A DNA stretch of 6,584 nucleotides from NCBI GenBank assembly GCA_002378845.1, contig DFRY01000003.1, positions 13,210 through 19,793 of the forward strand, in the 5' to 3' direction. A model generated the notes under the pieces. The model made no database searches and had not been told where the DNA came from. It saw only the letters and a list, made by a program, of their open reading frames with translations. Origin of the DNA: Ruminococcaceae bacterium UBA3451. Lineage in GTDB: Bacteria; Bacillota; Clostridia; Oscillospirales; Acutalibacteraceae. How positions within the stretch are numbered: the first letter of the stretch is position 1; each line of letters starts with the position of its first letter. Shown here in pieces: positions 1 through 5,426 of this stretch. Position numbers and translations under genes: made by a program.

Positions 1-22
1 AATGGAAAGTTAACTTTCCATT
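1..22. promoter_or_regulatory. Perfect 22-bp palindrome, candidate operator of the HTH gene
   Basis: The first 22 bases form a perfect inverted repeat without a spacer: half-site AATGGAAAGTT followed by its exact reverse complement, centred on GTTAAC. It may extend left of the window. It ends 17 nt before the ATG of the HTH regulator, just upstream of the GGAGGAG ribosome site, where a dimeric Xre-type repressor would commonly bind for autoregulation. A plain mRNA hairpin is possible but unlikely, since there is no loop and no U-tract. The promoter itself is not visible; it would lie mostly outside the window or overlap the palindrome. The symmetry is seen; the operator role is inferred. Confidence 0.7.
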
Positions 23-39
23 ACTGATTGGAGGAGCCT

Positions 40-255
40 ATGAAAAATCATTTGGAGGAAATCCGCCGGGAACGGGGAATTACGCAGGAAGAGCTTGCGA
101 ATGTTCTGGAAGTTTCGCGGCAGACCATCGGTTCCCTGGAAAACGGAAGGTATAATCCGTCTATTTTGCTTGCGTTTAAAATTGCGCGGTTTTTTCGCAT
201 GACTATTGAAGATATTTTCATTTACAGCGAGGAGGAAGAATATGAAAACAACTAA
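40..255 (+). CDS. Small Xre-family HTH transcriptional regulator
   Basis: A 71-aa protein that is almost entirely one Cro/C1-type (Xre, HTH_3) DNA-binding domain at residues 5-58. The helix-turn-helix is visible as GITQEELANVLEVSRQTIGS (13-32), with the recognition helix in SRQTIGSLENGRYNPS. The acidic tail (EEEE, 64-67) is too short to be a sensor domain. It resembles the YozG-like group of very short regulators often found beside small membrane proteins. The ATG at 40 is chosen because GGAGGAG (30-36) sits at proper spacing; a TTG at 28 in the same frame has no ribosome site and would leave the Shine-Dalgarno inside the gene. The gene overlaps the next one by 14 nt, so translation is probably coupled. 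It likely represses its own operon through the palindrome at 1-22 (inference). A ligand-responsive domain is absent, so any signal must come from a partner, perhaps one of the membrane proteins. Confidence 0.93.
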   Translation: MKNHLEEIRRERGITQEELANVLEVSRQTIGSLENGRYNPSILLAFKIARFFRMTIEDIFIYSEEEEYENN

Positions 256-670
256 AATCTTGCTGTCTGCCGCCCTGGCCGCAGCCGGAGCCATTGGCGT
301 TTTTCTAGGCGGATTTGTCCTGACCCAGCCGGCGCAAAAAAGCATTTCCGGCTTTTGCATCGGGCTCGGTGCAGCGGCGTTCTGCCTTGGCATCGGAAAA
401 TGCATCGACCTGCTGCTTCGTTCCAAAACGGAAAGCGCTGAAATCACACACCGAAAAAATATTGAAGTGAATGACGAGCGCAATGTGCGCATTCGTGAAA
501 AGGTTGGGGCGAAAATTAACCGGATTGTTCTTTCTGTTCTCAGTCTGATGATTCTGGCACTCGGTTTTATGGGCGCTGACCTCGTAATTATTCTGATGCT
601 GGCGGGCGTATTGGTTTTGGAGCTGATTCTTGCCATTGTATTGACCAATTACTACGAAAAACAAATGTAA
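242..670 (+). CDS. Four-helix membrane protein of unknown function, first paralogue
   Basis: A 142-aa protein with four hydrophobic segments (about 7-27, 36-58, 91-112 and 113-136) and a charged, Arg/Lys/Glu-rich loop between helices 2 and 3. Two short motifs stand out: GFCIGLG at residues 37-43 and NDERN at 77-81. Both recur in the next gene at almost the same positions, so the two are tandem duplicates. The DERN-containing loop recalls small uncharacterised Firmicute membrane families such as DUF2178, but I cannot assign a family firmly. The ATG at 242 is preferred over an in-frame ATG at 206 because GGAGGAAG (231-238) lies just upstream, giving a 14-nt overlap with the HTH gene. The next gene follows after 14 nt. 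Function is unknown; co-transcription with an Xre regulator suggests a regulator/membrane-partner module (inference). Confidence 0.87.
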   Translation: MKTTKILLSAALAAAGAIGVFLGGFVLTQPAQKSISGFCIGLGAAAFCLGIGKCIDLLLRSKTESAEITHRKNIEVNDERNVRIREKVGAKINRIVLSVLSLMILALGFMGADLVIILMLAGVLVLELILAIVLTNYYEKQM

Positions 671-684
671 GGGAGGCAATCCGT

Positions 685-1107
685 ATGAAAAAGAAAACAG
701 ATTGGTACTTCGCCGCTTTGCTGATTTTGGAAATTGGCCTGCTGTGCGCCAGCGTGTACATTCGAGCCATGGGGTACCCCAAGCCGGTGGCGGGCTTCTG
801 CATCGGCCTTGGCGGGTGGGCGGTCATTCTCAGTGTTCCAAAGCTTTTTACGCTTCGTGCCGCCGCGACTAACCCGGAGTACCGCCGCAGAAAGCGGATT
901 GAAGAAACCGACGAACGCAACCTTGCAGTACAACGCCGTGCGAAAGCAAAGGGATTTGACGCCATGGGGATAATTTTCGGTTTGATTATGATGATTTACG
1001 TTCTGATCAACCCGGATTTAATCGTTACCCTGCTGCTGGCCATCGGGTATTTGGCCGTTTACGGCGTACAGATTTATTATCTTGATAAATATTCCAAGGA
1101 AATGTAA
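685..1107 (+). CDS. Four-helix membrane protein of unknown function, second paralogue
   Basis: A 140-aa protein with the same plan as its upstream neighbour: hydrophobic segments at about 7-28, 36-56, 91-109 and 110-132, GFCIGLG at 37-43, a basic cytoplasmic-type loop (EYRRRKRIEETDERN, 65-79) and a short charged C-terminus ending in KEM (the neighbour ends in KQM). Outside these motifs the pair has diverged, so the duplication is not recent. The ATG at 685 is preceded by GGGAGG (671-676) with 8-nt spacing. It is the last gene of the operon and is followed directly by a terminator. No catalytic motif is visible. It might be a channel, a heteromeric partner of the first paralogue, or a membrane sensor for the HTH protein; none of these is shown by the sequence. 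Confidence 0.87.
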   Translation: MKKKTDWYFAALLILEIGLLCASVYIRAMGYPKPVAGFCIGLGGWAVILSVPKLFTLRAAATNPEYRRRKRIEETDERNLAVQRRAKAKGFDAMGIIFGLIMMIYVLINPDLIVTLLLAIGYLAVYGVQIYYLDKYSKEM

Positions 1108-1121
1108 CAGGAACGCAAATA

Positions 1122-1165
1122 CACCCTCCGTGCCCCGCATCGGTGCACGGAGGGTGCTTTTTATT
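1122..1165 (+). terminator. Rho-independent terminator between convergent operons
   Basis: CACCCTCCGTGC (1122-1133) pairs perfectly with GCACGGAGGGTG (1145-1156) around an 11-nt loop. CTTTTTATT (1157-1165) follows as the U-tract. It lies 14 nt after the stop of the second membrane protein. On the minus strand the same stem starts 21 nt past the DUF438 gene stop, but there it is followed by TGTATTTGCG, a poor U-tract, so it may act only weakly for that operon. Confidence 0.93.
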
Positions 1166-1177
1166 GAAAAAAAACTA

Positions 1178-2380
1178 TTATTCCACCAGCCGTTTTTCGC
1201 CGGTAATATTCTGAATGGGCTGAATATCCTGTGTTACTTCCAACACGCCAAGGTACTCGCCGCTGTCGCCGCGCACGGCGTAATAGCGGATAAGCACGTA
1301 TTTTTCGCCCATATGAATCCAAAAATCTTCATGGTCTTTTTTGCCGCTTCGCAAGTCCTCCACAATTTTTTCCACAATATGCACACTGGCGGGTGGGTGG
1401 CAGTTTGCCACCTTACGCCCGATAATGGCCTTTGTGCGCGGGAAAACACGCTCCGCGCCCTGTGAAAAGTATTTTACGGTATCGTCTTTGTCTACAAACG
1501 TAATGTCCACCGGCAGGGTATTGAGCATGGCAATGATTTCGTCACTGTTCAACAGCCCGGTGGGCAACACAAGAGAACCGGGGTCGGCCGTCTGCTGTGC
1601 CGTTTCCTGTACGGGCTGATTCGTTGGCGGGGTCAATTCAGGCACATCGTCAATCAGGCAGAAGCCAAGTTCCCTGCTTTCGTCGGCAATGTGCTTCCAC
1701 TCGTCCGGGGTCAGAACGTCAGTCAGCATAGGAAGCATGATATTTTCCTCCTTAAATATCATCTCGATTATTTTCTGTAACGTGGTTTCCAGCTTTTCTT
1801 TTGTCTGCGGCCTGCCGCCCTGTTTCAGTTCGGAAATACCTTCTTTTATCTGCGTGCGGATTTCGTCGTCTACACCCCACATGACTTTTGGCGGCGCAGT
1901 AATGCCGTAGCGTTCCATATAGGGAAAAAACAGGTTTTCTTTCCTTAAATAGTGACGGTCAATTTGCCACAAGCGTTCCAACGCGCGGGAAAGTTCGGCA
2001 GCCGTGCTCCGGTCGGAAATGTGCTCCAGCCGCGGGGTGATTTCCTCATGAATCAGTTTTTCAATTGCTCGGTTTTCGCGCTTCATTACCTCGGCGGGGT
2101 GACCAGGCTGCTGGGTGCTGTCAATTTCCTTATGAATGTCTTCAATCGAACCCTTGAACACGGCGGCATGCACGTCGCAAAGGCGCTGCACTTCGCCCAC
2201 CGGAAGGCCTTCCGCAATGAGAGCCTGTTCCGCGTCGGCAATTTCCGTTGCGGCAACTCCGTCAAACGCGTCTTCAAATGTCTGCTTTACTTCATCTACT
2301 GTTTTGCCCGCGTGCAGCTCGGAAATTAAATCTTTTATTACTTGCTGGCGGTACTCCCTGTTGTTAATCTCCTCACTCAA
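1178..2380 (-). CDS. DUF438 / hemerythrin HHE / PAS domain protein
   Basis: A 400-aa soluble protein with three domains in order. The DUF438 helical region is about 10-80. A hemerythrin-like HHE domain is about 93-225, with GHPAEVMKRENRAIEKLI, DRHYLRKENLFFPYMERYG and EENIMLPML; H94, H143, E148 and E211/E212 are candidate di-iron ligands. After a Pro/Gln/Thr-rich linker (250-270), a PAS domain of the PAS_10 type spans about 275-390, with CHPP at 327-330. Such proteins are thought to sense or handle O2, NO or damaged iron centres; the exact role is not established. The TTG at 2380 is taken as the start because GGGAGGA lies 6 nt upstream and the next in-frame Met is at residue 99, inside the HHE domain. 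It overlaps the DUF1858 gene by 8 nt, so translation is probably coupled. No output domain (kinase, GGDEF, HTH) is present, so it may signal by protein contact or act directly on metal centres (inference). Confidence 0.93.
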   Translation of the reverse strand: MSEEINNREYRQQVIKDLISELHAGKTVDEVKQTFEDAFDGVAATEIADAEQALIAEGLPVGEVQRLCDVHAAVFKGSIEDIHKEIDSTQQPGHPAEVMKRENRAIEKLIHEEITPRLEHISDRSTAAELSRALERLWQIDRHYLRKENLFFPYMERYGITAPPKVMWGVDDEIRTQIKEGISELKQGGRPQTKEKLETTLQKIIEMIFKEENIMLPMLTDVLTPDEWKHIADESRELGFCLIDDVPELTPPTNQPVQETAQQTADPGSLVLPTGLLNSDEIIAMLNTLPVDITFVDKDDTVKYFSQGAERVFPRTKAIIGRKVANCHPPASVHIVEKIVEDLRSGKKDHEDFWIHMGEKYVLIRYYAVRGDSGEYLGVLEVTQDIQPIQNITGEKRLVE

Positions 2381-2618
2381 CTCGATTCCTCCCTGCTAAT
2401 TTAAATCCGTGCTCCAAAAACACGCGCTCCATCGTTTTCATTTCAATTTTCTTCATTGCCGCTCCTTTTGGAATTGTCATAAACCGGCCCGCGGTGGAAA
2501 GCATTCCGGGCTTCGTAATATCCGTAAAGCCCAGCTGTGCCAAAATTTCCGCGGCTTCCGGGCATTCGGTACACAGTTCATACACCGTTTTACTGAAGTC
2601 TACCGTTTTCTCATCCAC
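2373..2618 (-). CDS. DUF1858 domain protein
   Basis: An 81-aa protein that is a single DUF1858 domain: SKTVYELCTECPEAAEILAQLGF (about 9-31) followed by the signature DITKPGMLSTAGRFMTIPKG (33-52). The fold is related to the N-terminal ScdA_N-type domain of iron-centre-repair proteins, which is normally fused to an HHE domain; here the HHE domain is in the next gene. The start is GTG at 2618, with AAAGGGG (2627-2633) 8 nt upstream. The open frame runs further upstream to 2723, but that part lies inside the flavodiiron gene and does not resemble the family. C16 and C19 form a CxxC pair (CTEC) that could bind a metal or be redox active (inference). It begins 13 nt after the flavodiiron gene stop and ends inside the DUF438 gene, so the three form one translational unit. 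Confidence 0.9.
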   Translation of the reverse strand: MDEKTVDFSKTVYELCTECPEAAEILAQLGFTDITKPGMLSTAGRFMTIPKGAAMKKIEMKTMERVFLEHGFKLAGRNRVE

Positions 2619-2634
2619 TTCAGCATCCCCTTTA
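2619..2634 (-). promoter_or_regulatory. Ribosome site of the DUF1858 gene overlapping the flavodiiron stop
   Basis: On the minus strand the flavodiiron stop TAA (2634-2632) shares its two A residues with AAAGGGG (2633-2627), followed by 8 nt and then GTG (2618). This arrangement fixes the non-ATG start of the DUF1858 gene and favours re-initiation by ribosomes finishing the flavodiiron protein. Confidence 0.75.
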
Positions 2635-3822
2635 CGCAAACGCGCCCGCAAATTCGCGCCCGAACTGCTTGCAGGCCTCCAGCTCTGCGCCGTCGGGCAC
2701 CCAAAGCGCCTTATGCCCTGCATTCACAATTTGGAACCCGGCGTCCTGCAGCTGCTGGGAAATCTGCGTGACCGCTTCGCCGCTCCAGCCGTAACTGCCG
2801 AACGCAGCGGCCTTTTTCTGCTTGAATTTCAGCCCCTTGCTCATTTCGAGCAGTCCTCCAATGGAATACAAATACCCATTGTTTACCGTGGGGGAACCGA
2901 CTAAAATTCCCTTGGAGCGGAAAATTTCCGTAATAATATCGTTCTTGTCCCGTACAGAGGCATTTACCAGCTTGACCGTAAGGTCGGGGTTCACGCTGCG
3001 GATACCGGCCAGAATTCCCTCCGCCATTTTTCGGGTGGACTGCCACATGGTGTCATAAATAACCGTAATTTGTTCTTCCTGATAATTCCCCGCCCAGTCA
3101 AGGTAACGGCCGATAATCTGTGCCGGGTCGTCGCGCCAAATGACACCGTGGCTGGGGCAGATCATGTTAACCGTAAGGTTCATTCCCAGCACTTCGTCAA
3201 TTTTCTTTTTCACCAGAGGGCTGAACGGAGTAAGGATATTGGCGTAATATTTCATGGCCTCCGAGTACAGCTCCGCGATATTTACCGTGTCGTTATACAG
3301 GGATTCCGTGGCATAATGCTGACCGAACGCGTCGTTGCTGAACAGGATGTTATCCCCCGAAAGGTAGGAAAACATGGTGTCCGGCCAGTGGAGCATGGGC
3401 GCTTCCACAAAAGTCAGGCTGCAGTTCCCCAAGTCAAGGCGATCCCCGGTTTTCACAGGTATAAAGTTCCAGTCCGCATGGTAATGGCCTTTCAAAATTT
3501 TCACGCCGTTTTCCGTACAGTAAACCGGCGTGTCCGGAATTTCACGCAGCAGCTCCGGCAGTGCGCCGCTGTGGTCAATCTCGCTATGATTCATCACAAT
3601 ATAATCGATTTGATTCAAGTCGATTTCCTGTTTCAGGCGCGTGACAAATTCCTTGTCAAACGGCTTCCATACCGTGTCAATCAGCGCGTTTCTTTCCCCG
3701 CGCACCAAATAAGAATTGTAAGAGGAGCCCCGGTGAACCGAATATTCGTTGCCGTGAAAGCTTTTCAGCTCCCAGTCCACCTTTCCGACCCACGTTACCT
3801 TTTCCGTCAGTTTCTTTCCCAT
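2632..3822 (-). CDS. Class A flavodiiron protein (NO and/or O2 reductase)
   Basis: A 396-aa cytosolic enzyme that reduces nitric oxide to N2O and/or O2 to water, protecting anaerobes. The N-terminal metallo-beta-lactamase-like domain (about 1-250) has the full di-iron ligand set: H79, E81, D83 and H84 in NHSEIDHSGA, H145 in LHWPD, D164 in SNDAF and H225 in CPSHG. The C-terminal flavodoxin domain (about 252-394) shows the FMN-binding loops YDTMWQSTRKMAE, GSPTVNNGYL and FGSYGWSGEA. The length matches class A proteins; there is no rubredoxin or flavin reductase extension as in NorV or class B/C enzymes, so electrons must come from separate partners, presumably rubredoxin, not encoded here. The ATG at 3822 is preceded by GAGGAG at 6-nt spacing; the ATG at 3858 in the same frame lacks a ribosome site and adds residues unlike the family. 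Substrate preference cannot be read from the sequence. It leads the FDP-DUF1858-DUF438 cluster. Confidence 0.97.
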   Translation of the reverse strand: MGKKLTEKVTWVGKVDWELKSFHGNEYSVHRGSSYNSYLVRGERNALIDTVWKPFDKEFVTRLKQEIDLNQIDYIVMNHSEIDHSGALPELLREIPDTPVYCTENGVKILKGHYHADWNFIPVKTGDRLDLGNCSLTFVEAPMLHWPDTMFSYLSGDNILFSNDAFGQHYATESLYNDTVNIAELYSEAMKYYANILTPFSPLVKKKIDEVLGMNLTVNMICPSHGVIWRDDPAQIIGRYLDWAGNYQEEQITVIYDTMWQSTRKMAEGILAGIRSVNPDLTVKLVNASVRDKNDIITEIFRSKGILVGSPTVNNGYLYSIGGLLEMSKGLKFKQKKAAAFGSYGWSGEAVTQISQQLQDAGFQIVNAGHKALWVPDGAELEACKQFGREFAGAFA

Positions 3823-3918
3823 CTTATTCTCCTCGCATTCCGTAACAAAACATTTCAAAATCTTAGGATTCCAAATTTGTCCTGTTTCATTCCTGAATTG
3901 TACAAGGAAACATAGGAT
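3823..3918 (-). other. 96-nt gap between cellulase and flavodiiron genes, with imperfect hairpin
   Basis: TCCTGTTTC (3880-3888) can pair with GAAACATAGGA (3907-3917) if TA is bulged; within the loop lies the small palindrome TTGTACAA (3898-3905). TAGGATT occurs twice on the plus strand (3874-3880 and 3913-3919). On the minus strand no U-tract follows the hairpin, so it is not a standard terminator. I find no convincing -35/-10 pair; TAAGAT near 3875 is a possible -10 without a good -35. It may be an operator, an mRNA-stability element or nothing. Confidence 0.35.
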
Positions 3919-4848
3919 TTACCGTATGAACTGATGAAATACAAACCGGCCCGACTCGCTCAGCTCCGCGTCGCTCCAGTTGCCTTCCGGCGACGCGCCG
4001 GGCTTCAATGCCGCGGAGCTTTCGTCTTTGTCGCCAAGCGACCAATTGACCCAGCTGATGCCCCGTTCATCCAGAAAGCGCAGCCACTCTTCCGACTTTT
4101 GCAGGAACACGCCGCCGTTTCCGTCCGCCTGGGTTGTGCCCCACTCGCTTACAAAAACAGGAGCTCCCTTTGCCAATGCGGTGTCAATTTTCTTTCTCAG
4201 CCCATCCCCATGCGTTCCCGCATAAAAATGGCAGGTGTACATTACATTCGGGAAGGAAAGCGGGGACTGTGCCGCAAGATCAACGTCCTGACTCCACGTA
4301 CCGGAACCGACCAGCACCACGGAATCGGGCGCGTAAGCGCGAATGACAGGTATTACTTCTTCCGCATACGGCTTTACATCAGATTCCCATGTAACATTCC
4401 CGTTTGGTTCGTTGCAAATTTCATAAAGTACCGCAGGGTTGTTCCCGTACCGCCGTGCGGCCTGCGCGAAGAATGCTTTTGCCTCTTCTTTATATTGCTG
4501 CGGATTATTGTCGTGAAGAATATGCCAGTCGATAATAACGTACATGTCCAGCGTGATGGCGGTATCTACCGCGCGGAATACGTCAGCGCTGACCCGCTCG
4601 GGGTTGGCTATGTATCCGTCCTCGTCCGTATACATGGCTACACGCAGTAAATTGGCACCGTAATTGCGCGTGGTTCGCACCGGCCCCTCCCCGGCAAACT
4701 GCGGCTGCCACTGCATGCCGTAAGTGCTCATGCCGGTCAGGCGAATTGGCTGCCCGACCGCATTCATCAAGTGAATTCCATTCACCTTCAATGCCCCGTT
4801 GTGCGCCACTCCGTTCGGTATGTAATCCAATCCCTTATTTTCTATCAT
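3919..4848 (-). CDS. Glycoside hydrolase family 5 (GH5_2) endoglucanase-type enzyme without signal peptide
   Basis: A 309-aa (beta/alpha)8-barrel glycosidase closely resembling Bacillus/Clostridium GH5 subfamily 2 endo-beta-1,4-glucanases. Recognisable segments in order are TGMSTYGMQW (38-47), LLRVAMYT (67-74), VIIDWHILHDNNP (104-116), YEICNEPNG (142-150) with acid/base E147, GSGTWSQDVD (181-190), HFYAGTHG (207-214), VFVSEWGTT (231-239) with nucleophile E235, and SWVNWSLGDKDESSAALKPGA (265-285). The catalytic domain is complete but bare: no carbohydrate-binding module, dockerin or linker, and no signal peptide. The ATG at 4848 follows GGGAGGA; an in-frame ATG at 4863 adds only five residues, and a TAA lies four codons before it, so no export signal is hidden upstream. 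The product should therefore be cytosolic or leave by a non-classical route. The 114-aa gene ends 29 nt upstream, indicating co-transcription. Activity on beta-1,4-glucan or related oligosaccharides is inferred from the family. Confidence 0.95.
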   Translation of the reverse strand: MIENKGLDYIPNGVAHNGALKVNGIHLMNAVGQPIRLTGMSTYGMQWQPQFAGEGPVRTTRNYGANLLRVAMYTDEDGYIANPERVSADVFRAVDTAITLDMYVIIDWHILHDNNPQQYKEEAKAFFAQAARRYGNNPAVLYEICNEPNGNVTWESDVKPYAEEVIPVIRAYAPDSVVLVGSGTWSQDVDLAAQSPLSFPNVMYTCHFYAGTHGDGLRKKIDTALAKGAPVFVSEWGTTQADGNGGVFLQKSEEWLRFLDERGISWVNWSLGDKDESSAALKPGASPEGNWSDAELSESGRFVFHQFIR

Positions 4849-4877
4849 GACTTCCTCCCACATCGCACTAACTTATT

Positions 4878-5222
4878 TCAGTCCGCCCAATCCAGTTGGG
4901 ACTCCGGCACCCCGTGCTTACGGCATTCCTCCATGGCGCGAAGCCGCCCCGCCACATCGTGTGGGCGGTAGTGCAGAACGGTGTCTTTCAGCACGATTAG
5001 CTTTTCCGATTCCGTGTTCATGTCGACATACCAGTGCTCTTTCAGGGACTGAGAAAGCTTTACCGGAAATTCCGCGGAATTGGAACGAAAAAACAGCGCG
5101 GTCCAATATTTCGGTTGGTCGGCGGTGTGGGCCTCGGCTTTCCACAGTTCCGTGCGGTCAACCGCCACAAGGTCAAGCACCAATTCATTGGAAAGACTTT
5201 CTTTAATAATGATTCCTTTCAT
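4878..5222 (-). CDS. Small protein of unknown function, first gene of the minus-strand operon
   Basis: A 114-aa soluble protein with no signal peptide or membrane segment. I do not recognise a named domain. It reads as a compact alpha/beta protein: MKGIIIKESL at the N-terminus, a central QPKYWTALFFRS strand (36-47), KEHWYVDMNTESEKLIVLKDTVLHY (61-85) and a terminal helix ending in GVPESQLDW (104-112). The pattern, especially the MKGIIIKE start and the IPESQLDW-type ending, is familiar from short hypothetical proteins of Clostridia, so this is probably a conserved family. The ATG at 5222 is well supported by GGAGGAG at about 6-8 nt spacing. It is the first gene after the promoter at 5295-5323 and is separated from the GH5 gene by 29 nt. 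No function is proposed. Confidence 0.87.
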   Translation of the reverse strand: MKGIIIKESLSNELVLDLVAVDRTELWKAEAHTADQPKYWTALFFRSNSAEFPVKLSQSLKEHWYVDMNTESEKLIVLKDTVLHYRPHDVAGRLRAMEECRKHGVPESQLDWAD

Positions 5223-5264
5223 ATCCGTCTCCTCCTGATTCGCCTATTCAGTACGATTCTGTTT

Positions 5265-5286
5265 ATTATGGAATATTTGCCATAAT
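5265..5286. promoter_or_regulatory. Inverted repeat at the expected transcription start, candidate operator
   Basis: ATTATGG (5265-5271) and CCATAAT (5280-5286) form a 7-bp perfect inverted repeat with an 8-bp spacer, 22 bp in total. It begins 9 nt downstream of the -10 box of the minus-strand promoter, so it covers roughly +1 to +22. That is a classic place for a repressor to block initiation or early elongation. The AT-rich sequence does not match a regulator box that I can name. The symmetry is seen; the role is inferred. Confidence 0.5.
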
Positions 5287-5294
5287 TTTACTTT

Positions 5295-5323
5295 ACTATA
5301 GCACTTCGCTTCTTTCAATTCAA
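5295..5323 (-). promoter_or_regulatory. Sigma-A-type promoter of the minus-strand operon
   Basis: On the minus strand TTGAAT (5323-5318) serves as -35 and TATAGT (5300-5295) as -10, separated by exactly 17 nt. Each matches four or five of six consensus bases. Transcription would start near 5287, giving a leader of about 65 nt before the ATG at 5222. No other credible promoter was seen before the 114-aa gene. Confidence 0.72.
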
Positions 5324-5384
5324 GAGCAGAGCGAGCGCATCGCCGCTATTCTATTGAGTTCCGTAACAGAATATAACAAGCTGT

Positions 5385-5415
5385 AAAAAGAGCGAGGACA
5401 AACGCCCCCGCTCTT
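5385..5415 (-). terminator. Rho-independent terminator of the SPFH gene
   Basis: On the minus strand AAGAGCG (5415-5409) pairs with CGCTCTT (5394-5388). The stem continues inward through a G-U and two G-C pairs, and the run TTTTT (5389-5385) follows, partly shared with the stem. It lies 11 nt after the stop of the SPFH gene and so separates that gene from the downstream operon promoter. Confidence 0.85.
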
Positions 5416-5426
5416 CCGATTTCGGT

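Noticed and set aside
28..39. TTG at 28 as the start of the HTH gene
   Set aside because: It lies before the GGAGGAG site at 30-36, which is correctly spaced for the ATG at 40, and it has no ribosome site of its own.
10..648. A 212-codon open frame on the minus strand across the HTH and first membrane-protein genes
   Set aside because: The product is rich in Arg and Ser with no domain, and it is antisense to well-supported genes that have ribosome sites.
2619..2723. N-terminal extension of the DUF1858 protein up to 2723
   Set aside because: The extra residues come from within the flavodiiron coding region and do not resemble DUF1858 proteins; the GTG at 2618 has a proper ribosome site.
3070..3915. 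A 281-codon open frame on the plus strand antisense to the flavodiiron gene
   Set aside because: The opposite strand encodes a complete flavodiiron protein with all its ligands. The antisense product has no recognisable domain and no good ribosome site, and long antisense frames are common at this base composition.
3838..5368. TTCCGTAACA occurring at 3838-3847 and 5359-5368, upstream of two minus-strand genes
   Set aside because: A repeated 10-mer is expected several times by chance in a window of this size. The positions relative to the genes differ and no promoter geometry connects them.
5347..5373. TATTCT / AGAATA inverted repeat upstream of the -35 box
   Set aside because: It has only six base pairs with a 15-nt spacer in AT-rich DNA, too weak to call an activator site.
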